Notes: generated from the letters alone by a model not told the origin. Shown: positions 7,165 through 17,517, counted from the first letter of the stretch. The stretch is 64,000 bases of DNA from Fangia hongkongensis FSC776 = DSM 21703 (GCF_000379445.1 NZ_KB902262.1:125975-189974), one strand, 5' to 3'. Numbers and translations: made by a program.

Positions 7165-9996
7165 ATGAAATTATATCTATATATGGCAATGTTTGGGGTG
7201 GCAGGGATTGCATCTGCCCACGATCATCAGTATTTGTATTTAACCAATTCAACGCAAAATTGTACCTTAAGCTTCGAGAAAGTTAAAAATGAGAAAAACA
7301 TGCACTTTTCTAGCGGTCATAAGCCAAGCGATATTGGTACACTTCAGCCGACTAAAAAAGGTGAAGTAGAGCCGGTTAAATATCTTAAGGCTTATGCAAG
7401 TTCAGGTGATCATAATGCCTATGTTACAATTGAATATGCGATGAATTGTGGGAGTAATTATTTAAATGGCAATATGGAAAATGAAAGTGGTGCGCTTGAT
7501 ATCACTTGGATGCTTAAAACCACTGAAAAAAATGCGCCAAAGCATTCCGTAACAACCAATTATGTCAACGGTGAAAATCCAAATTACTACTTGCGTCATA
7601 ACCTAGTATATACGGTAAAATATGACAGTAATGATCAATCTTATTGGCGCTTATCTACTGAAAAGCCAACACCACAAGAGGATACGCTTGCTGTTTCAAG
7701 TAATTATACGGACTCAAATGGTGCTCCCTATTATAGTGCAAGTTTTAGTGATGTATCTGTCGATGAGATTTTACCTTTTGATCAAATCAATAGTGGCAGT
7801 AACTGTAGCACGTGGGCATGTACCACCGATGCAAAAGGTGATTCAGTAACCAATGGTATTTATCGCATTAACTTTAGTTATGACCTAAGTGCAAACTCTG
7901 ATGATAGCGAACATGGTTATATGCGAACGCATCCGCCGGTAATTGGTGCATTTGAGATTTTTAAAGACTCAAGTGGGGATAGCAAAGCGATTAGTGACAG
8001 TGATTTGACACTGGTTGGAAAAGTCTCGCGTGATTATGCCTTTATGTACAAAAATTCAGATGGCAGTGTGTCGCTGAAAGATACGTTTGTATTTGTCAAT
8101 TATGCCACGAATGTCGCCAATACAGGAGAAACACCAGATACATTGGTTATTGAGGGTGGTTATTATGATAATACTGGTGTATTTCATAAGGTAGCAGAAT
8201 CAGACCCTATTGAGTTGTCACAGGCAACAGACTATCCAGTTGATGATTCGGCATCATATAATATTGGGGTGGATTTAAATGATTACTCCTTTAGTACACC
8301 AAGCTCACTTGCCAGTGAAAGTGCGGACATTGCCAAAAACGGGATGCAGCAGGTGAAGTTTTTGCCATTAGTCAGTGATAATGGTAATAGCTTTATCATC
8401 CCGGCACGAAATGCATCTTCGACTGAGGAAGGAAATATTTATAATCATATAGTTGATTTAAATGGAACAAACACCTCAGGGAGTGGAGCTTCGGTTATTT
8501 CAAATATGGAGCGCTGTTCTGAAAGTAATGGTAAAACAAGTTGTAGCAGTAGTGATTTTGAAACCTCATATTTAGAGTCACGCTATTACTGTGCACTTGA
8601 TACGGCGAATACAGGAACAATTACACCAGAGGGTTGTTATGCTTATCTGTCACCCTTGAACCTATCGCCTTCAAGCGATTCAATGGAAAATTCCTATCCG
8701 CCGATATCGCTTCAAAATTTCAACTCACCCCCTGTTCCTCAGTATCTTTCACTTAGACCGACGTCAAGTGGTAATACTGACTTATATACTCCGGATGCCT
8801 GTACTGTATATTATGACAGTACATCGAGTTCTGCCAAGGTAACCTGTGCATCTGGTATAGACGGAACTGGTCAGGTAGACACTTTGAATGTGGTTGGAGG
8901 AGCTTCAGATGAGTCAAGTGACAGCTCGAGTTTATTTTTAACATTAGGCTTAAACTATGACAATTCAGCAACCTATGGCAGTAGTTATGCAAGTGCAAGG
9001 GTTACCTCGGCGCCATCCATTGATGGCGAGACACAAAGTGGGGTTAATTATATTGATGAGCTCTCAACGATTGCCTCAAAAAGTGACCCTTGGTTAGGCA
9101 ATACGACAGATCAAGTGATCGATGATTCGGATGTGTGCTATTTGTATGTTGCCTCTGGTAATGGTGGGCTACTGGCGGGTAATGATTTTGAAGCAAAAGT
9201 CACTGACAGCAATGGTAATTATAATATCACGCCGTTAGGCGGTGGCGTGTGTGGGGTTTATAATGATATGTTAAGTGATGCTAATGGTAACGCTTGGGTT
9301 GAAGGTATTGCCGGAAGTGCCATTTCTTTTGCTACATCCAATCCATCCACTACGATTGAGAGCTATAGTGACTCAACGCCTACGAGTGAGTATTTGGTTT
9401 ATAGCAGTAGTGAGAAGGCTTATAACCTGCCTACTTATGGAAAATATAATGATGCAATGGAGTTTTTACAAGGGTGGCCAGTTTGGAACTCTTGGTATAT
9501 AGGGGCATATGACCAAGGTTCTATGGCTAATGAGCCTTTTATGTTGGTGATGAATGCCAAATCTAAAACAACCGTTCCAGGCAGCTCAGATACGGACTAT
9601 CGCTTGGCTTACAATCAATATGGCTATGCGAACTATAGTGAGGACAACTTAGTTGTACCTTTCCCTGCCTATGTAACCTCAAATATAAATACGGATACCA
9701 ACAAAGGCACGGGCTGCTCGTATTTGTTTAAATCTGATGACAATAATATCAGTGGGCTTTTAAATAGCTGGTGTGAGTATTTAGGTGACGGTGTGACAAG
9801 TGGCTTGGTTAATGGCAATAGTATTTCTCAAAGCTTTAGCAGCAACACAAAGATGAAAGATTATGTTCCTGATATGAGTGATGTCTATATTGTTGGTTTG
9901 AGGGATGTAATGGGTGATTATATCTCACCGACAGAGTGCCAATACCAAACTGATGGCAGTGGTAATGTGACTTCAAGCAACTGTACTGCTGAATAA
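7165..9996 (+). CDS. giant secreted protein B (paralogue of the preceding gene)
   Basis: 943 residues from the ATG at 7165. A GTG two codons earlier overlaps the GGGGTGAG ribosome site, so the ATG is preferred. The signal peptide is cleaved near GIASA/HDHQYL. Like its paralogue it is Ser/Asp/Asn-rich with conserved Trp and Cys landmarks (GWPVWNSWY, NSWCEYL). The two differ mostly in internal insertions and in the C-terminal tail, which here has two extra cysteines. Its stop is only 2-17 bp from the start region of tail gene 2, so the two are probably translated from one message. That ties the giant proteins to the RHS-tail system. Function unknown. Confidence 0.75.
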   Translation: MKLYLYMAMFGVAGIASAHDHQYLYLTNSTQNCTLSFEKVKNEKNMHFSSGHKPSDIGTLQPTKKGEVEPVKYLKAYASSGDHNAYVTIEYAMNCGSNYLNGNMENESGALDITWMLKTTEKNAPKHSVTTNYVNGENPNYYLRHNLVYTVKYDSNDQSYWRLSTEKPTPQEDTLAVSSNYTDSNGAPYYSASFSDVSVDEILPFDQINSGSNCSTWACTTDAKGDSVTNGIYRINFSYDLSANSDDSEHGYMRTHPPVIGAFEIFKDSSGDSKAISDSDLTLVGKVSRDYAFMYKNSDGSVSLKDTFVFVNYATNVANTGETPDTLVIEGGYYDNTGVFHKVAESDPIELSQATDYPVDDSASYNIGVDLNDYSFSTPSSLASESADIAKNGMQQVKFLPLVSDNGNSFIIPARNASSTEEGNIYNHIVDLNGTNTSGSGASVISNMERCSESNGKTSCSSSDFETSYLESRYYCALDTANTGTITPEGCYAYLSPLNLSPSSDSMENSYPPISLQNFNSPPVPQYLSLRPTSSGNTDLYTPDACTVYYDSTSSSAKVTCASGIDGTGQVDTLNVVGGASDESSDSSSLFLTLGLNYDNSATYGSSYASARVTSAPSIDGETQSGVNYIDELSTIASKSDPWLGNTTDQVIDDSDVCYLYVASGNGGLLAGNDFEAKVTDSNGNYNITPLGGGVCGVYNDMLSDANGNAWVEGIAGSAISFATSNPSTTIESYSDSTPTSEYLVYSSSEKAYNLPTYGKYNDAMEFLQGWPVWNSWYIGAYDQGSMANEPFMLVMNAKSKTTVPGSSDTDYRLAYNQYGYANYSEDNLVVPFPAYVTSNINTDTNKGTGCSYLFKSDDNNISGLLNSWCEYLGDGVTSGLVNGNSISQSFSSNTKMKDYVPDMSDVYIVGLRDVMGDYISPTECQYQTDGSGNVTSSNCTAE

Positions 9997-10013
9997 GAAT
10001 GGGGACAGATACT

Positions 10014-11105
10014 ATGAAACGGTTTTTATCTATTATAATAAGTATACTAATGTTTGTATATGTTGGCTGTGCTTTGGCAGACACGCCAGCGCTTTCACTT
10101 GCGACAGACTCATTTTCCTACGATAATGAATATTTGGATGCTGAAAGTGCAACGATCTATCTAAAAGCGCGAAATTTAGACAGTGCTTCAATGCGCTTTA
10201 TTTCACAAGATACCTATAATTACTTTAATCGTTATTTGCCATTTAATGGTGATCCAATAGGCAATATCGATCCAAGTGGTCATAATGCAAGTGCCTTCAA
10301 AAAAGGCATTGAGAAATTTGGTATAGCACTAGCAGGTTCGGGAACAGCTGTGACTTCATTTGCTGTTTCTGGTGTCACTTTAGGCATGGAAGGCGTTACC
10401 TTTAGTGGGGAGAAAGGGCATTGGGTTAGTGATCATGCACTAAACCCATTTGGCTTGAGAACTTTGTTTCAGGGTAGTAAGCGCGCACGCATGGCATGGC
10501 TAAAAGGGCTTAATCCACTGGCAGGATTTGAGCCAATTATAGATGGAGATGATGGTCATAGTGTTGGCAGTATTGCTTATTCATTTATGGGTGGCTTAAT
10601 GTCTGTGGGGGCAACATATTATGCAGTAAAAAGTATTATTAGCCCAGCTGAGCCATTGACGCCAGAAGAAGAGGCTAAAATTAAAAGCAGAAGTAACTGG
10701 GATCCTAGAAAATGGCAGCAGAAAGTAAGTAATCTTATTCAGGAAGATGACAGACAGTTGAAGACTTTTATCGGAGGGAGACAGGGCTATACTTTCACAA
10801 ATGATATCCAAGCTAGATTAACAAATATGGCTTGGAAATTTAATCCAGTTGGGCGTGTTGGGGCAGAGCTATTTTGGCGCGGGACTTCATTCTTTAGGGC
10901 AATGGAAAATTCAGGAGCGTACGGGCTTACAAACGATATGATTGCAAACAATTCATTTACGTTAGCAGATCGCCTGGCAGCAAGCGCCCCTGCTTATGTA
11001 TCAGGTCCTTTCCGAGTAGGTTATGGCGGATATAATCTACTCGTGGCAACAGGAAACCAGAGTGCAAATAATAATAGGATTACTAGAGGTCATTATACCT
11101 TATAG
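10014..11105 (+). CDS. split-RHS tail protein 2
   Basis: 363 residues from the ATG at 10014, which has GGGGA upstream; an ATG five codons earlier is possible. A signal peptide (CALA/DTP) precedes the RHS-associated core block at ~32-90 (MRFISQDT, YFNRYLPFNGDPIGNIDPSGHN). The C-terminal ~270 residues have two hydrophobic Gly/Ala-rich segments (~100-125 and ~190-215), then a basic stretch with WDPRKW and a soluble end (GRVGAELFWRG, RVGYGGYNLL). No known toxin domain is recognised. It sits directly behind giant secreted protein B. Confidence 0.75.
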   Translation: MKRFLSIIISILMFVYVGCALADTPALSLATDSFSYDNEYLDAESATIYLKARNLDSASMRFISQDTYNYFNRYLPFNGDPIGNIDPSGHNASAFKKGIEKFGIALAGSGTAVTSFAVSGVTLGMEGVTFSGEKGHWVSDHALNPFGLRTLFQGSKRARMAWLKGLNPLAGFEPIIDGDDGHSVGSIAYSFMGGLMSVGATYYAVKSIISPAEPLTPEEEAKIKSRSNWDPRKWQQKVSNLIQEDDRQLKTFIGGRQGYTFTNDIQARLTNMAWKFNPVGRVGAELFWRGTSFFRAMENSGAYGLTNDMIANNSFTLADRLAASAPAYVSGPFRVGYGGYNLLVATGNQSANNNRITRGHYTL

Positions 11106-11295
11106 TTACTAACGTTTTTGCCAAAGCATAATGCAGTTTAAGTTGATAAGCGTTTAATAACGCTGTGTAGAGAATGCCAAGAGCTTGATAGATTAAACAG
11201 TCGTTTTACATCATTCACTATCAGCTTATTTTGCTTTTTGCTTAAATTTTCCGCCATTCAAGTTAATAAATAAACGATTGAGATTGAAAGTTTCC

Positions 11296-12180
11296 ATGAT
11301 GATTTATAGATTACTTCGACTTTCTATCTTTATAGCTGGGTTTTTATGTTACACATTGAGTTTGTCACAAACAGTAATAAGCGTTTCTGAAGGGGAGCTT
11401 AGTCTTCATGATGATCCTTATTTATATGATGGTGCGTATCAAGCCGCAGAAAATAAGCTGATGTATTTAATTGCTCGGAACTATGACCCTGAGGCATCAC
11501 GTTTTATTTCACAAGATAGCTACAAGCTCTTTAATCGTTATAGTAGTTTTGGCGAGGACCCTGTGCGCTATGTTGACCCAAATGGTCATCATAAAGAATT
11601 GGTTAAAAGGATTATGAATAATGTTAATAAAGGGCTGAATTTCACGCAACATCTTATTGAAAGTGTCGCTGGAGGGGTGGTTGTAGCAAAATGGCTATTT
11701 GTTGGAGGGGTAGGATTTAGCGGAGGTGTTTCCGCTTTATTGTTTTTCTCCTCTGGTTTTACTCGGTTAACTCATAACTTTATGACGATGTCTAAGTCAC
11801 ATGCATCCTACTCCAAAAGCTATCATAATATTCGTATACAGGGTTTAATGAATGTTTTTATGTTGCCACTTGTAGTTGCTATGGGCTTTATAGAGGCAAC
11901 CAGTCCTATGACTGCAGAGCGTGAGCTTGGAATTTGGGATCAAGCAAAATATCCTTTCGCCTCAGCATTTTCCTCAGCCGTATTCAATGGCGGTGCTATT
12001 TTTGGTACGAGGAAGGTGAAAACAAAAACTGGTATCAACACCTCTGGAGAAATGCATTTTGTCTCTAATGGGCTTACTTTATCTTTTAGTGCTTTATTCT
12101 ATAAATCATTTAAAAACAAATTCCCACTGCCAAAGAAGGATTTTACTAATGCTCCGCCTGATATTTTATTTGATGCTTAG
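11296..12180 (+). CDS. split-RHS tail protein 3
   Basis: About 294 residues. The start is uncertain: TTG at 11278, or ATG at 11296 or 11299. The N-terminal hydrophobic segment ends near SLSQT. The core block is at ~40-98 (SRFISQDS, LFNRYSSFGEDPVRYVDPNGHH). The remainder has hydrophobic segments at ~125-150 and ~185-200, and an end containing KVKTKTGINTS and GEMHFVSN. That last part recurs as a broken copy 110 bp downstream. Membrane insertion is plausible; activity unknown. Confidence 0.7.
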   Translation: MMIYRLLRLSIFIAGFLCYTLSLSQTVISVSEGELSLHDDPYLYDGAYQAAENKLMYLIARNYDPEASRFISQDSYKLFNRYSSFGEDPVRYVDPNGHHKELVKRIMNNVNKGLNFTQHLIESVAGGVVVAKWLFVGGVGFSGGVSALLFFSSGFTRLTHNFMTMSKSHASYSKSYHNIRIQGLMNVFMLPLVVAMGFIEATSPMTAERELGIWDQAKYPFASAFSSAVFNGGAIFGTRKVKTKTGINTSGEMHFVSNGLTLSFSALFYKSFKNKFPLPKKDFTNAPPDILFDA

Positions 12181-12287
12181 CTCTGAAAATTGTCTCTAAG
12201 ATAAATGGGTTAGCTGTTTGAATGGCAATTATAATTAAAATCAGTATAGGCTAAGACGTTTTGATTAAGCTTTTATGGCAGTCTTTT

Positions 12288-12416
12288 AAAGTGAAAACAT
12301 TTGTTTTGAAATTTGATATAAATACATCTGAATTTTCTGGACAAATGCACCTTGTTGCTAACTTGATTACAGGCTTTGTTATGAGTCGATTTGTTGTTCT
12401 CCCAGAGAATGGCTAA
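12288..12416 (+). pseudogene. decayed copy of the tail-3 C-terminal tip
   Basis: This frame reads KVKTF...INTS...SGQMHLVANLIT and then stops at TAA 12414. It lines up with the end of tail protein 3 (KVKTKTGINTS.GEMHFVSNGLT). It has no start codon, no signal peptide and no RHS core block, so it is a remnant of a second, related tip. It resembles the displaced C-terminal fragments left at classical RHS loci when tips are exchanged. Confidence 0.6.
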
Positions 12417-12593
12417 GAGGTGGCATTTGAGTTTGGAGTCATCTAAATCAGTTTTATGTGTTGCTTTTTTAACCGCAGGTTTTCATTTTTTTGAACTTAT
12501 CTGCTTTTTAGGATTGTTATGCTGTGTGATAAATCATTGATAAATAGATGTTAACTGGGAATAAATTAAAGGTGAAAAAAGGTGAGTAGTAGA

Positions 12594-15500
12594 ATGAAAA
12601 ATGGCTATAAAAAAATTGTCTTGGCAATATTAACGGCAGTGAGCGTAAATGGTTTTGGTGCTGAAAGTGCAATGAATTTTGTAATTGGCAGCGCTTCAAA
12701 GGCGGGGAATCCCTCTGCAACCAAAGTCCCTAATAAAGTGCAAAATAAGGATCAAAGTGATGCTGTTAAAGGTTTAAATGTACTGGCATCACATAATGTT
12801 CATCCAGTTACATCCTCATCAACTACGCAGCAAGATTCGATGAGCTATGGTGGATCAGGTTCCTTAACAGCGAATATTAACTCTGAAACAGGTGAGCTTT
12901 TAATTAGCTATCCTGTGGGCAGTGTTCCTGGTATTGGTGCAAACCCTTCTTTAACGTTAAATTATGATAATGATAGCAATCAGAATATCGATGGTCTTGG
13001 CACGGGTTGGAGTTTTAACCTAACCAATTATGATATTTCAACACATTATCTTTATGTTGATGGTTCTGGTTATTACATTACTGAAGAAAATGGCGTAATG
13101 ACCTTTGAAGGGGAACATACGTCAAATAATATTTCATTTACTGCCTCAACTGGAAAGGCTGATGATGGTAGGGCTTATCAATATGTTATCACTACACATG
13201 CTGGTACAACAGAGTATTTGAAAACCTATACTCAAGGGAGTAATTCAGTTGCCAGAGTGATTGAGAGCAAAGATAACATGGGGAACATTGTTTATTATTA
13301 CTATGGTGATGAGACAGACCCAAGCTCCACAGCAAATGGTCTTTTAACGGCAGTTAAGTCAAACTTAGGTAATGAGATTAAGCTTGATAATGAGGCATCA
13401 ACTGTTACTATTACCCTGCCAGCCGTATTTGGCAATAGCACACAAAGAACGATCACGCTGACAAAAGGCACAAATGGTGTTAGTAAATTGGCAGTGAGTG
13501 ATGGCAGTGACACAACATATAACTATGGGGTAAGTTATCGAGAATCTGCAGGTCAGTACTTTATTACGCAGTTATCTTACCCATCGGGAATGTACGCTAA
13601 TATTTACAACAGTACAAATGATCCAAACACAAATAATTATTTAAATGCATGTTCAACTTATGCGGCATGCTCAAGTTCAAATTATGTGAAAATGCCAGTC
13701 TATGAATATGTCCAGTATGTTGATGGTACGGCTTCAGGTGCGCATACGCTTTTAAATACGACCACAGATGCTCAATATGGCTCTAATGATCATAATTTTA
13801 CCGGTTACCCTTCCGTAGGATTATCAAGCTCGGAAGATATGCTATTAAATTCTAGTAATCTAAATGGCTATACCTATCAAACCTCACAAACTACCAATAA
13901 TATTAAGATTGTTTCAACACTAAATCATGAGCATTTGGTAACAGAACAAGACAGTTACGATGGAAGTAATTTAATATCTAAGTCCTTATTTACGTATGTC
14001 GGTGAAACGGTAGGCGATGAAAATTCGCCGCCACCTTATGCTGATTTGTCACTGGATACTTATAGTGATACCTCTCAGTCGAGTATAACGCCGTATCAGT
14101 TTAATACTGCTGGCACGACTTTAACAACGACAAAACAAGAAAATGAATATGGTGAAGTGACAGAGTCGGTGGCACCAGATGGCAGCACAACTACCACAAC
14201 CTATGATGATGCGCATTATGGTCTTCCAGTTTCTGTTGTCAATATGCCAGCTACAGCATACTTGAAAACAAGTAGTAGTGATGATGATTCAAAAGTCTAT
14301 CCAACTTATACACAAAATACGATTACTCAGGATAGTTATGGGCATTGGGTGATCAGTAGCTCTGAGTCTGGTTATCAAACCACCTCAGATGGCGGGAAAA
14401 CGTGGACAAATGTGCCAGTTTATCACACAGACATGACGTACGATTCTCATGGCCGACTTCTCACTAAAGTGCTAAGTTATGCAAGTAGTGCGCCTTCAGA
14501 GTATGTTAAAGGGAACATCAAAACGGTTGAGACAGATTACACTTATATTGATGATGCCACAACAAGTACAAATAAAGCGCTGGTCTGTGGGCTTTTCTCA
14601 TCGGGTAGTTGTCCAACTGATGTTGAGAATAACCTTGCTGATATACAAGCAGTTATTACCACGCAAACTGGCACAGCCTATGATGGTGTTAACTATGGCA
14701 GCATTAGTACAGCGGCTATTTCAGATAAAGGAACAGGTCTTGGCTTATATGCACTAACGGATGCAAGCTCAGCTAGTAACGGTATTGCGCAAGATTTTCA
14801 ACATGTATCTAGTACAAGCTATGATGCCTTTGGGCGCACGATTGAGTCAGTTGATCCATTAGGTGAGGTGACGACGATGAGCTATCATGTTGCACCAAAT
14901 GATAACTATATCTCTACTTTAGATCCAGCTGGGAATACACTGGTAAGTGATTTTGATAACTTTGGTAAAATCGTCAAGCAAACAGCAACTGATGGTACGC
15001 GCACGATAGTCACAGGTACTAAAACCTATGACTATGATGAAAGTGGTAACGCTGGTTATGGCATGCTTGAGTCATCGACAGATATAAGCGGCAACATTGA
15101 TACATACTTCTATGATGACTCGCAGCAACAAATGACTGATAAAGCGACAAGCTATGCACAGATGGATAATGGTGTGGGTGAAGATGAGCAGATTTTTTAT
15201 CACTATACATTAAATGACAGGGTGCATAATCGTCAAATCAGCTTCTCAACATACAGCTGCTCTGAAGGTCAGTGTATTGATTCTTATAGCGTAAAGGAAG
15301 TCGATCCAAAAACAGGTGAGTTATTACATACTTATACATTGCATGCAGATGGCAGTAGTTTGCCAGATACATACAGCGCACCAACAACGCTGCAAACAGA
15401 CTTTGATGACTCCACGGCTGCTGAGAATATCATTGATGATGTCAATACAGTTATTGCAGATGGTGATTGGGTATCACATACCTCAATGAGCTATGATGGC

Positions 15501-17339
15501 TATCATCGCTTGATATCAGGTACCAAAGATGTCAATAGTTCAGGTGATACGATTACAGTGAATAAACATTATAACGATATCGGTCAGCTGGTTTCAGTTG
15601 ATAACAACAGCGCCTCTAATGATGCAATCAGCAAGCTTTCAAGTGGCGATGATGATATTCAACAACGAAGCTTTGAGTATAATCTTATAGGTAAAGAAAT
15701 CGTCAAAGAGTTGCAACCGCTTAATACATCAGATGCTAGCATCTTCTATCGCAAACAAGTGTTTAGCTATAATCCACTTGGTGAGCTTCTTTCAACGGTT
15801 TACAGCGGCGCTGATGATGCCGGTAAAGTTACCACTGAGACCGTGTTCTCAGATCCAACTTATGATGGTGAAGGTAAATTAACAAGCTTTGTGAATGAGG
15901 GGGGGTATGTTAATCATACTAAATATGATGCCATTGGCCGTGCGATTGCAAACTGGGTAACTGATTCAAGTGGCAAGCTTACGGTTGATCCATTGGGTAA
16001 TACACTAAAACCAACTTGTAGCATTTATAACAATGCAACGGGGAATTTAGACTATGTTTATTATGATACTTCAGATAGTGGTGATGCTAATAGCATTTGT
16101 ATTGCAACCGATGATGCGCCGCCTACAGCAAGTACAGCCAATCAGTTGATTAGTTACAGTTATGATGAGCTGACCGGGGATTTGTTGAAGAAAACGTATG
16201 CCGATGGCAAAGCATTAAGCTATGAATATAACTGTGTTGATGCAAGTAGTGGTAGTGCTGTTAGCTGCTCAAGCCCGGGTAGTGGTGCTATTTACTATGG
16301 TAGTTTAAAATCAGTGACAGATATTACTGGGATGATTACCAACTATGCTTACAATGCGGTGCAGCACTCTATTATCGGCAGTATGCTCACAGCAGGGCTT
16401 GTGAATAATGGCACAACTGTAGGACATGTGCACTATAGTTATGAGCCAAGTACAAAAGTCAATCAAAGCTGTCATGCCGGTGAGCTTTGTTCAGAAACCA
16501 TTGGTAATGGCGATACTGAGTACTACAGCTACGCTTATGATAAATCTACCAACCCGTACCAGCAAGTATCAACGGTAGAAACCCTTGATGCAAAAGGGAC
16601 TGTGGTTGACACCATCAGCTATCAGTACAATTACATTGGTCAGATTACTGAGGAAAAAGTCTCAGATGCATTAGGAGATGATTACACCTTAGATAACAGT
16701 TATGATGCCTCTGCACGCTTATTTGAGCAGGATAAAACAGTTGGATCAAATGGTACGCCAACCAAGACACAATATATGTATGATGTAAATGGTAATATTG
16801 TTAAAGAGGTTGAGGGCAGTAATACCACGACTTATGCATTTAATGGCCTTGATCAGATTCAGAATCAGAATATTAGTTTTGATGCGATGGGTGATGAGCT
16901 GACAAATGAGAATCAAGATAATTACTATTTCAATGCACTTAATGAGCCACAGCTTGTGGGTTATAAAGACCAAGCGACAGGCACTGTGTATGAATATACA
17001 TATTACCCAGATGGTTTAAGGGCGAGCAAGTGTATTAAAGGTCAAACAGACTGTATTGATTACTATTACTCAGGTGATCAGATGGTAAATGCCAGCTTAG
17101 ATGGTGAAAGCTCTCACTATCTGATGGCAGACTCAAGGGTGCAGCGTCTTTTGACTGATGATGCAACAGGTAAGCTATTGGGTGATTCAGGAGATGATGA
17201 TCACTATTATATGGCAAACTTTAAAGGAACCGCTTTGGGGCATATTGATGGTAGTAGTGGTTCACTTGTCTCTGCAACACAATACACACCATATGGCGCA
17301 GTGACTTCAACAACAACGGCAACAAAAAAATCTAAGTAA
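12594..17339 (+). CDS. RHS/YD-repeat shell protein lacking its C-terminal core
   Basis: About 1581 residues. The start is ATG 12594, or GTG 12582 four codons earlier; both have AAGGTG upstream. The signal peptide is cleaved near GFGA/ESA. After a Ser/Thr-rich linker, residues ~80-145 (SYGGSGSLTANINSETGEL, LNYDNDSNQNIDGLGTGWSF) match the opening of secreted YD-repeat proteins. YD repeats then run to the end (YDAFGRTIE, YDAIGRAIA, YMYDVNGNIVKE, YAFNGLDQI). The last residues, YYMANFKGTALGHIDGSSG and ATQYTPYGAV, are the segment just before the core plug in RHS and TcC proteins. The chain stops ~11 residues later, without the GRF-S-D / NRY / DP.G block. That block is the start of each of the twelve tail proteins, so this is inferred to be a shared shell they complete. 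Confidence 0.85.
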   Translation: MKNGYKKIVLAILTAVSVNGFGAESAMNFVIGSASKAGNPSATKVPNKVQNKDQSDAVKGLNVLASHNVHPVTSSSTTQQDSMSYGGSGSLTANINSETGELLISYPVGSVPGIGANPSLTLNYDNDSNQNIDGLGTGWSFNLTNYDISTHYLYVDGSGYYITEENGVMTFEGEHTSNNISFTASTGKADDGRAYQYVITTHAGTTEYLKTYTQGSNSVARVIESKDNMGNIVYYYYGDETDPSSTANGLLTAVKSNLGNEIKLDNEASTVTITLPAVFGNSTQRTITLTKGTNGVSKLAVSDGSDTTYNYGVSYRESAGQYFITQLSYPSGMYANIYNSTNDPNTNNYLNACSTYAACSSSNYVKMPVYEYVQYVDGTASGAHTLLNTTTDAQYGSNDHNFTGYPSVGLSSSEDMLLNSSNLNGYTYQTSQTTNNIKIVSTLNHEHLVTEQDSYDGSNLISKSLFTYVGETVGDENSPPPYADLSLDTYSDTSQSSITPYQFNTAGTTLTTTKQENEYGEVTESVAPDGSTTTTTYDDAHYGLPVSVVNMPATAYLKTSSSDDDSKVYPTYTQNTITQDSYGHWVISSSESGYQTTSDGGKTWTNVPVYHTDMTYDSHGRLLTKVLSYASSAPSEYVKGNIKTVETDYTYIDDATTSTNKALVCGLFSSGSCPTDVENNLADIQAVITTQTGTAYDGVNYGSISTAAISDKGTGLGLYALTDASSASNGIAQDFQHVSSTSYDAFGRTIESVDPLGEVTTMSYHVAPNDNYISTLDPAGNTLVSDFDNFGKIVKQTATDGTRTIVTGTKTYDYDESGNAGYGMLESSTDISGNIDTYFYDDSQQQMTDKATSYAQMDNGVGEDEQIFYHYTLNDRVHNRQISFSTYSCSEGQCIDSYSVKEVDPKTGELLHTYTLHADGSSLPDTYSAPTTLQTDFDDSTAAENIIDDVNTVIADGDWVSHTSMSYDGYHRLISGTKDVNSSGDTITVNKHYNDIGQLVSVDNNSASNDAISKLSSGDDDIQQRSFEYNLIGKEIVKELQPLNTSDASIFYRKQVFSYNPLGELLSTVYSGADDAGKVTTETVFSDPTYDGEGKLTSFVNEGGYVNHTKYDAIGRAIANWVTDSSGKLTVDPLGNTLKPTCSIYNNATGNLDYVYYDTSDSGDANSICIATDDAPPTASTANQLISYSYDELTGDLLKKTYADGKALSYEYNCVDASSGSAVSCSSPGSGAIYYGSLKSVTDITGMITNYAYNAVQHSIIGSMLTAGLVNNGTTVGHVHYSYEPSTKVNQSCHAGELCSETIGNGDTEYYSYAYDKSTNPYQQVSTVETLDAKGTVVDTISYQYNYIGQITEEKVSDALGDDYTLDNSYDASARLFEQDKTVGSNGTPTKTQYMYDVNGNIVKEVEGSNTTTYAFNGLDQIQNQNISFDAMGDELTNENQDNYYFNALNEPQLVGYKDQATGTVYEYTYYPDGLRASKCIKGQTDCIDYYYSGDQMVNASLDGESSHYLMADSRVQRLLTDDATGKLLGDSGDDDHYYMANFKGTALGHIDGSSGSLVSATQYTPYGAVTSTTTATKKSK

Positions 17340-17439
17340 GCTTAGAATTATATAAATCGAACTTTCAGTTCGCTTAAGGTTTTGCATGTGGGGCATGCTC
17401 CCTTCTCTTTACGGAGCTATAAGGTTAGAGGGAAGGCCA

Positions 17440-17469
17440 TAACACAAGATGTGAAAACATCTTGTGTTA
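17440..17469 (+). terminator. perfect 12-bp hairpin downstream of the shell gene
   Basis: TAACACAAGATG / CATCTTGTGTTA with a 6-nt loop (tgaaaa), ~100 bp after the shell stop and ~50 bp before tail gene 4. No T-run follows, so it may be a bidirectional stop, an mRNA-stabilising structure or an operator. Confidence 0.4.
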
Positions 17470-17517
17470 CTGGAAAAGCTTAAATATAAATTTAATGGGG
17501 AAAGAGAGGTTATTACC

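Noticed and set aside
12295..12306. AAACATTTGTTT as a sixth copy of the palindromic operator
   Set aside because: It lies inside the decayed tail-3 tip and matches only the outer bases, so it is likely chance.
12594..17339. Shell protein as a Tc-toxin TcB or TcC component
   Set aside because: No SpvB or FG-GAP-type region is recognised and no TcA gene is present; the end resembles TcC only in the general RHS sense.
17440..17469. Hairpin as a definite Rho-independent terminator for the shell gene
   Set aside because: The stem is perfect but no T-run follows; kept only as a low-confidence terminator/structure.
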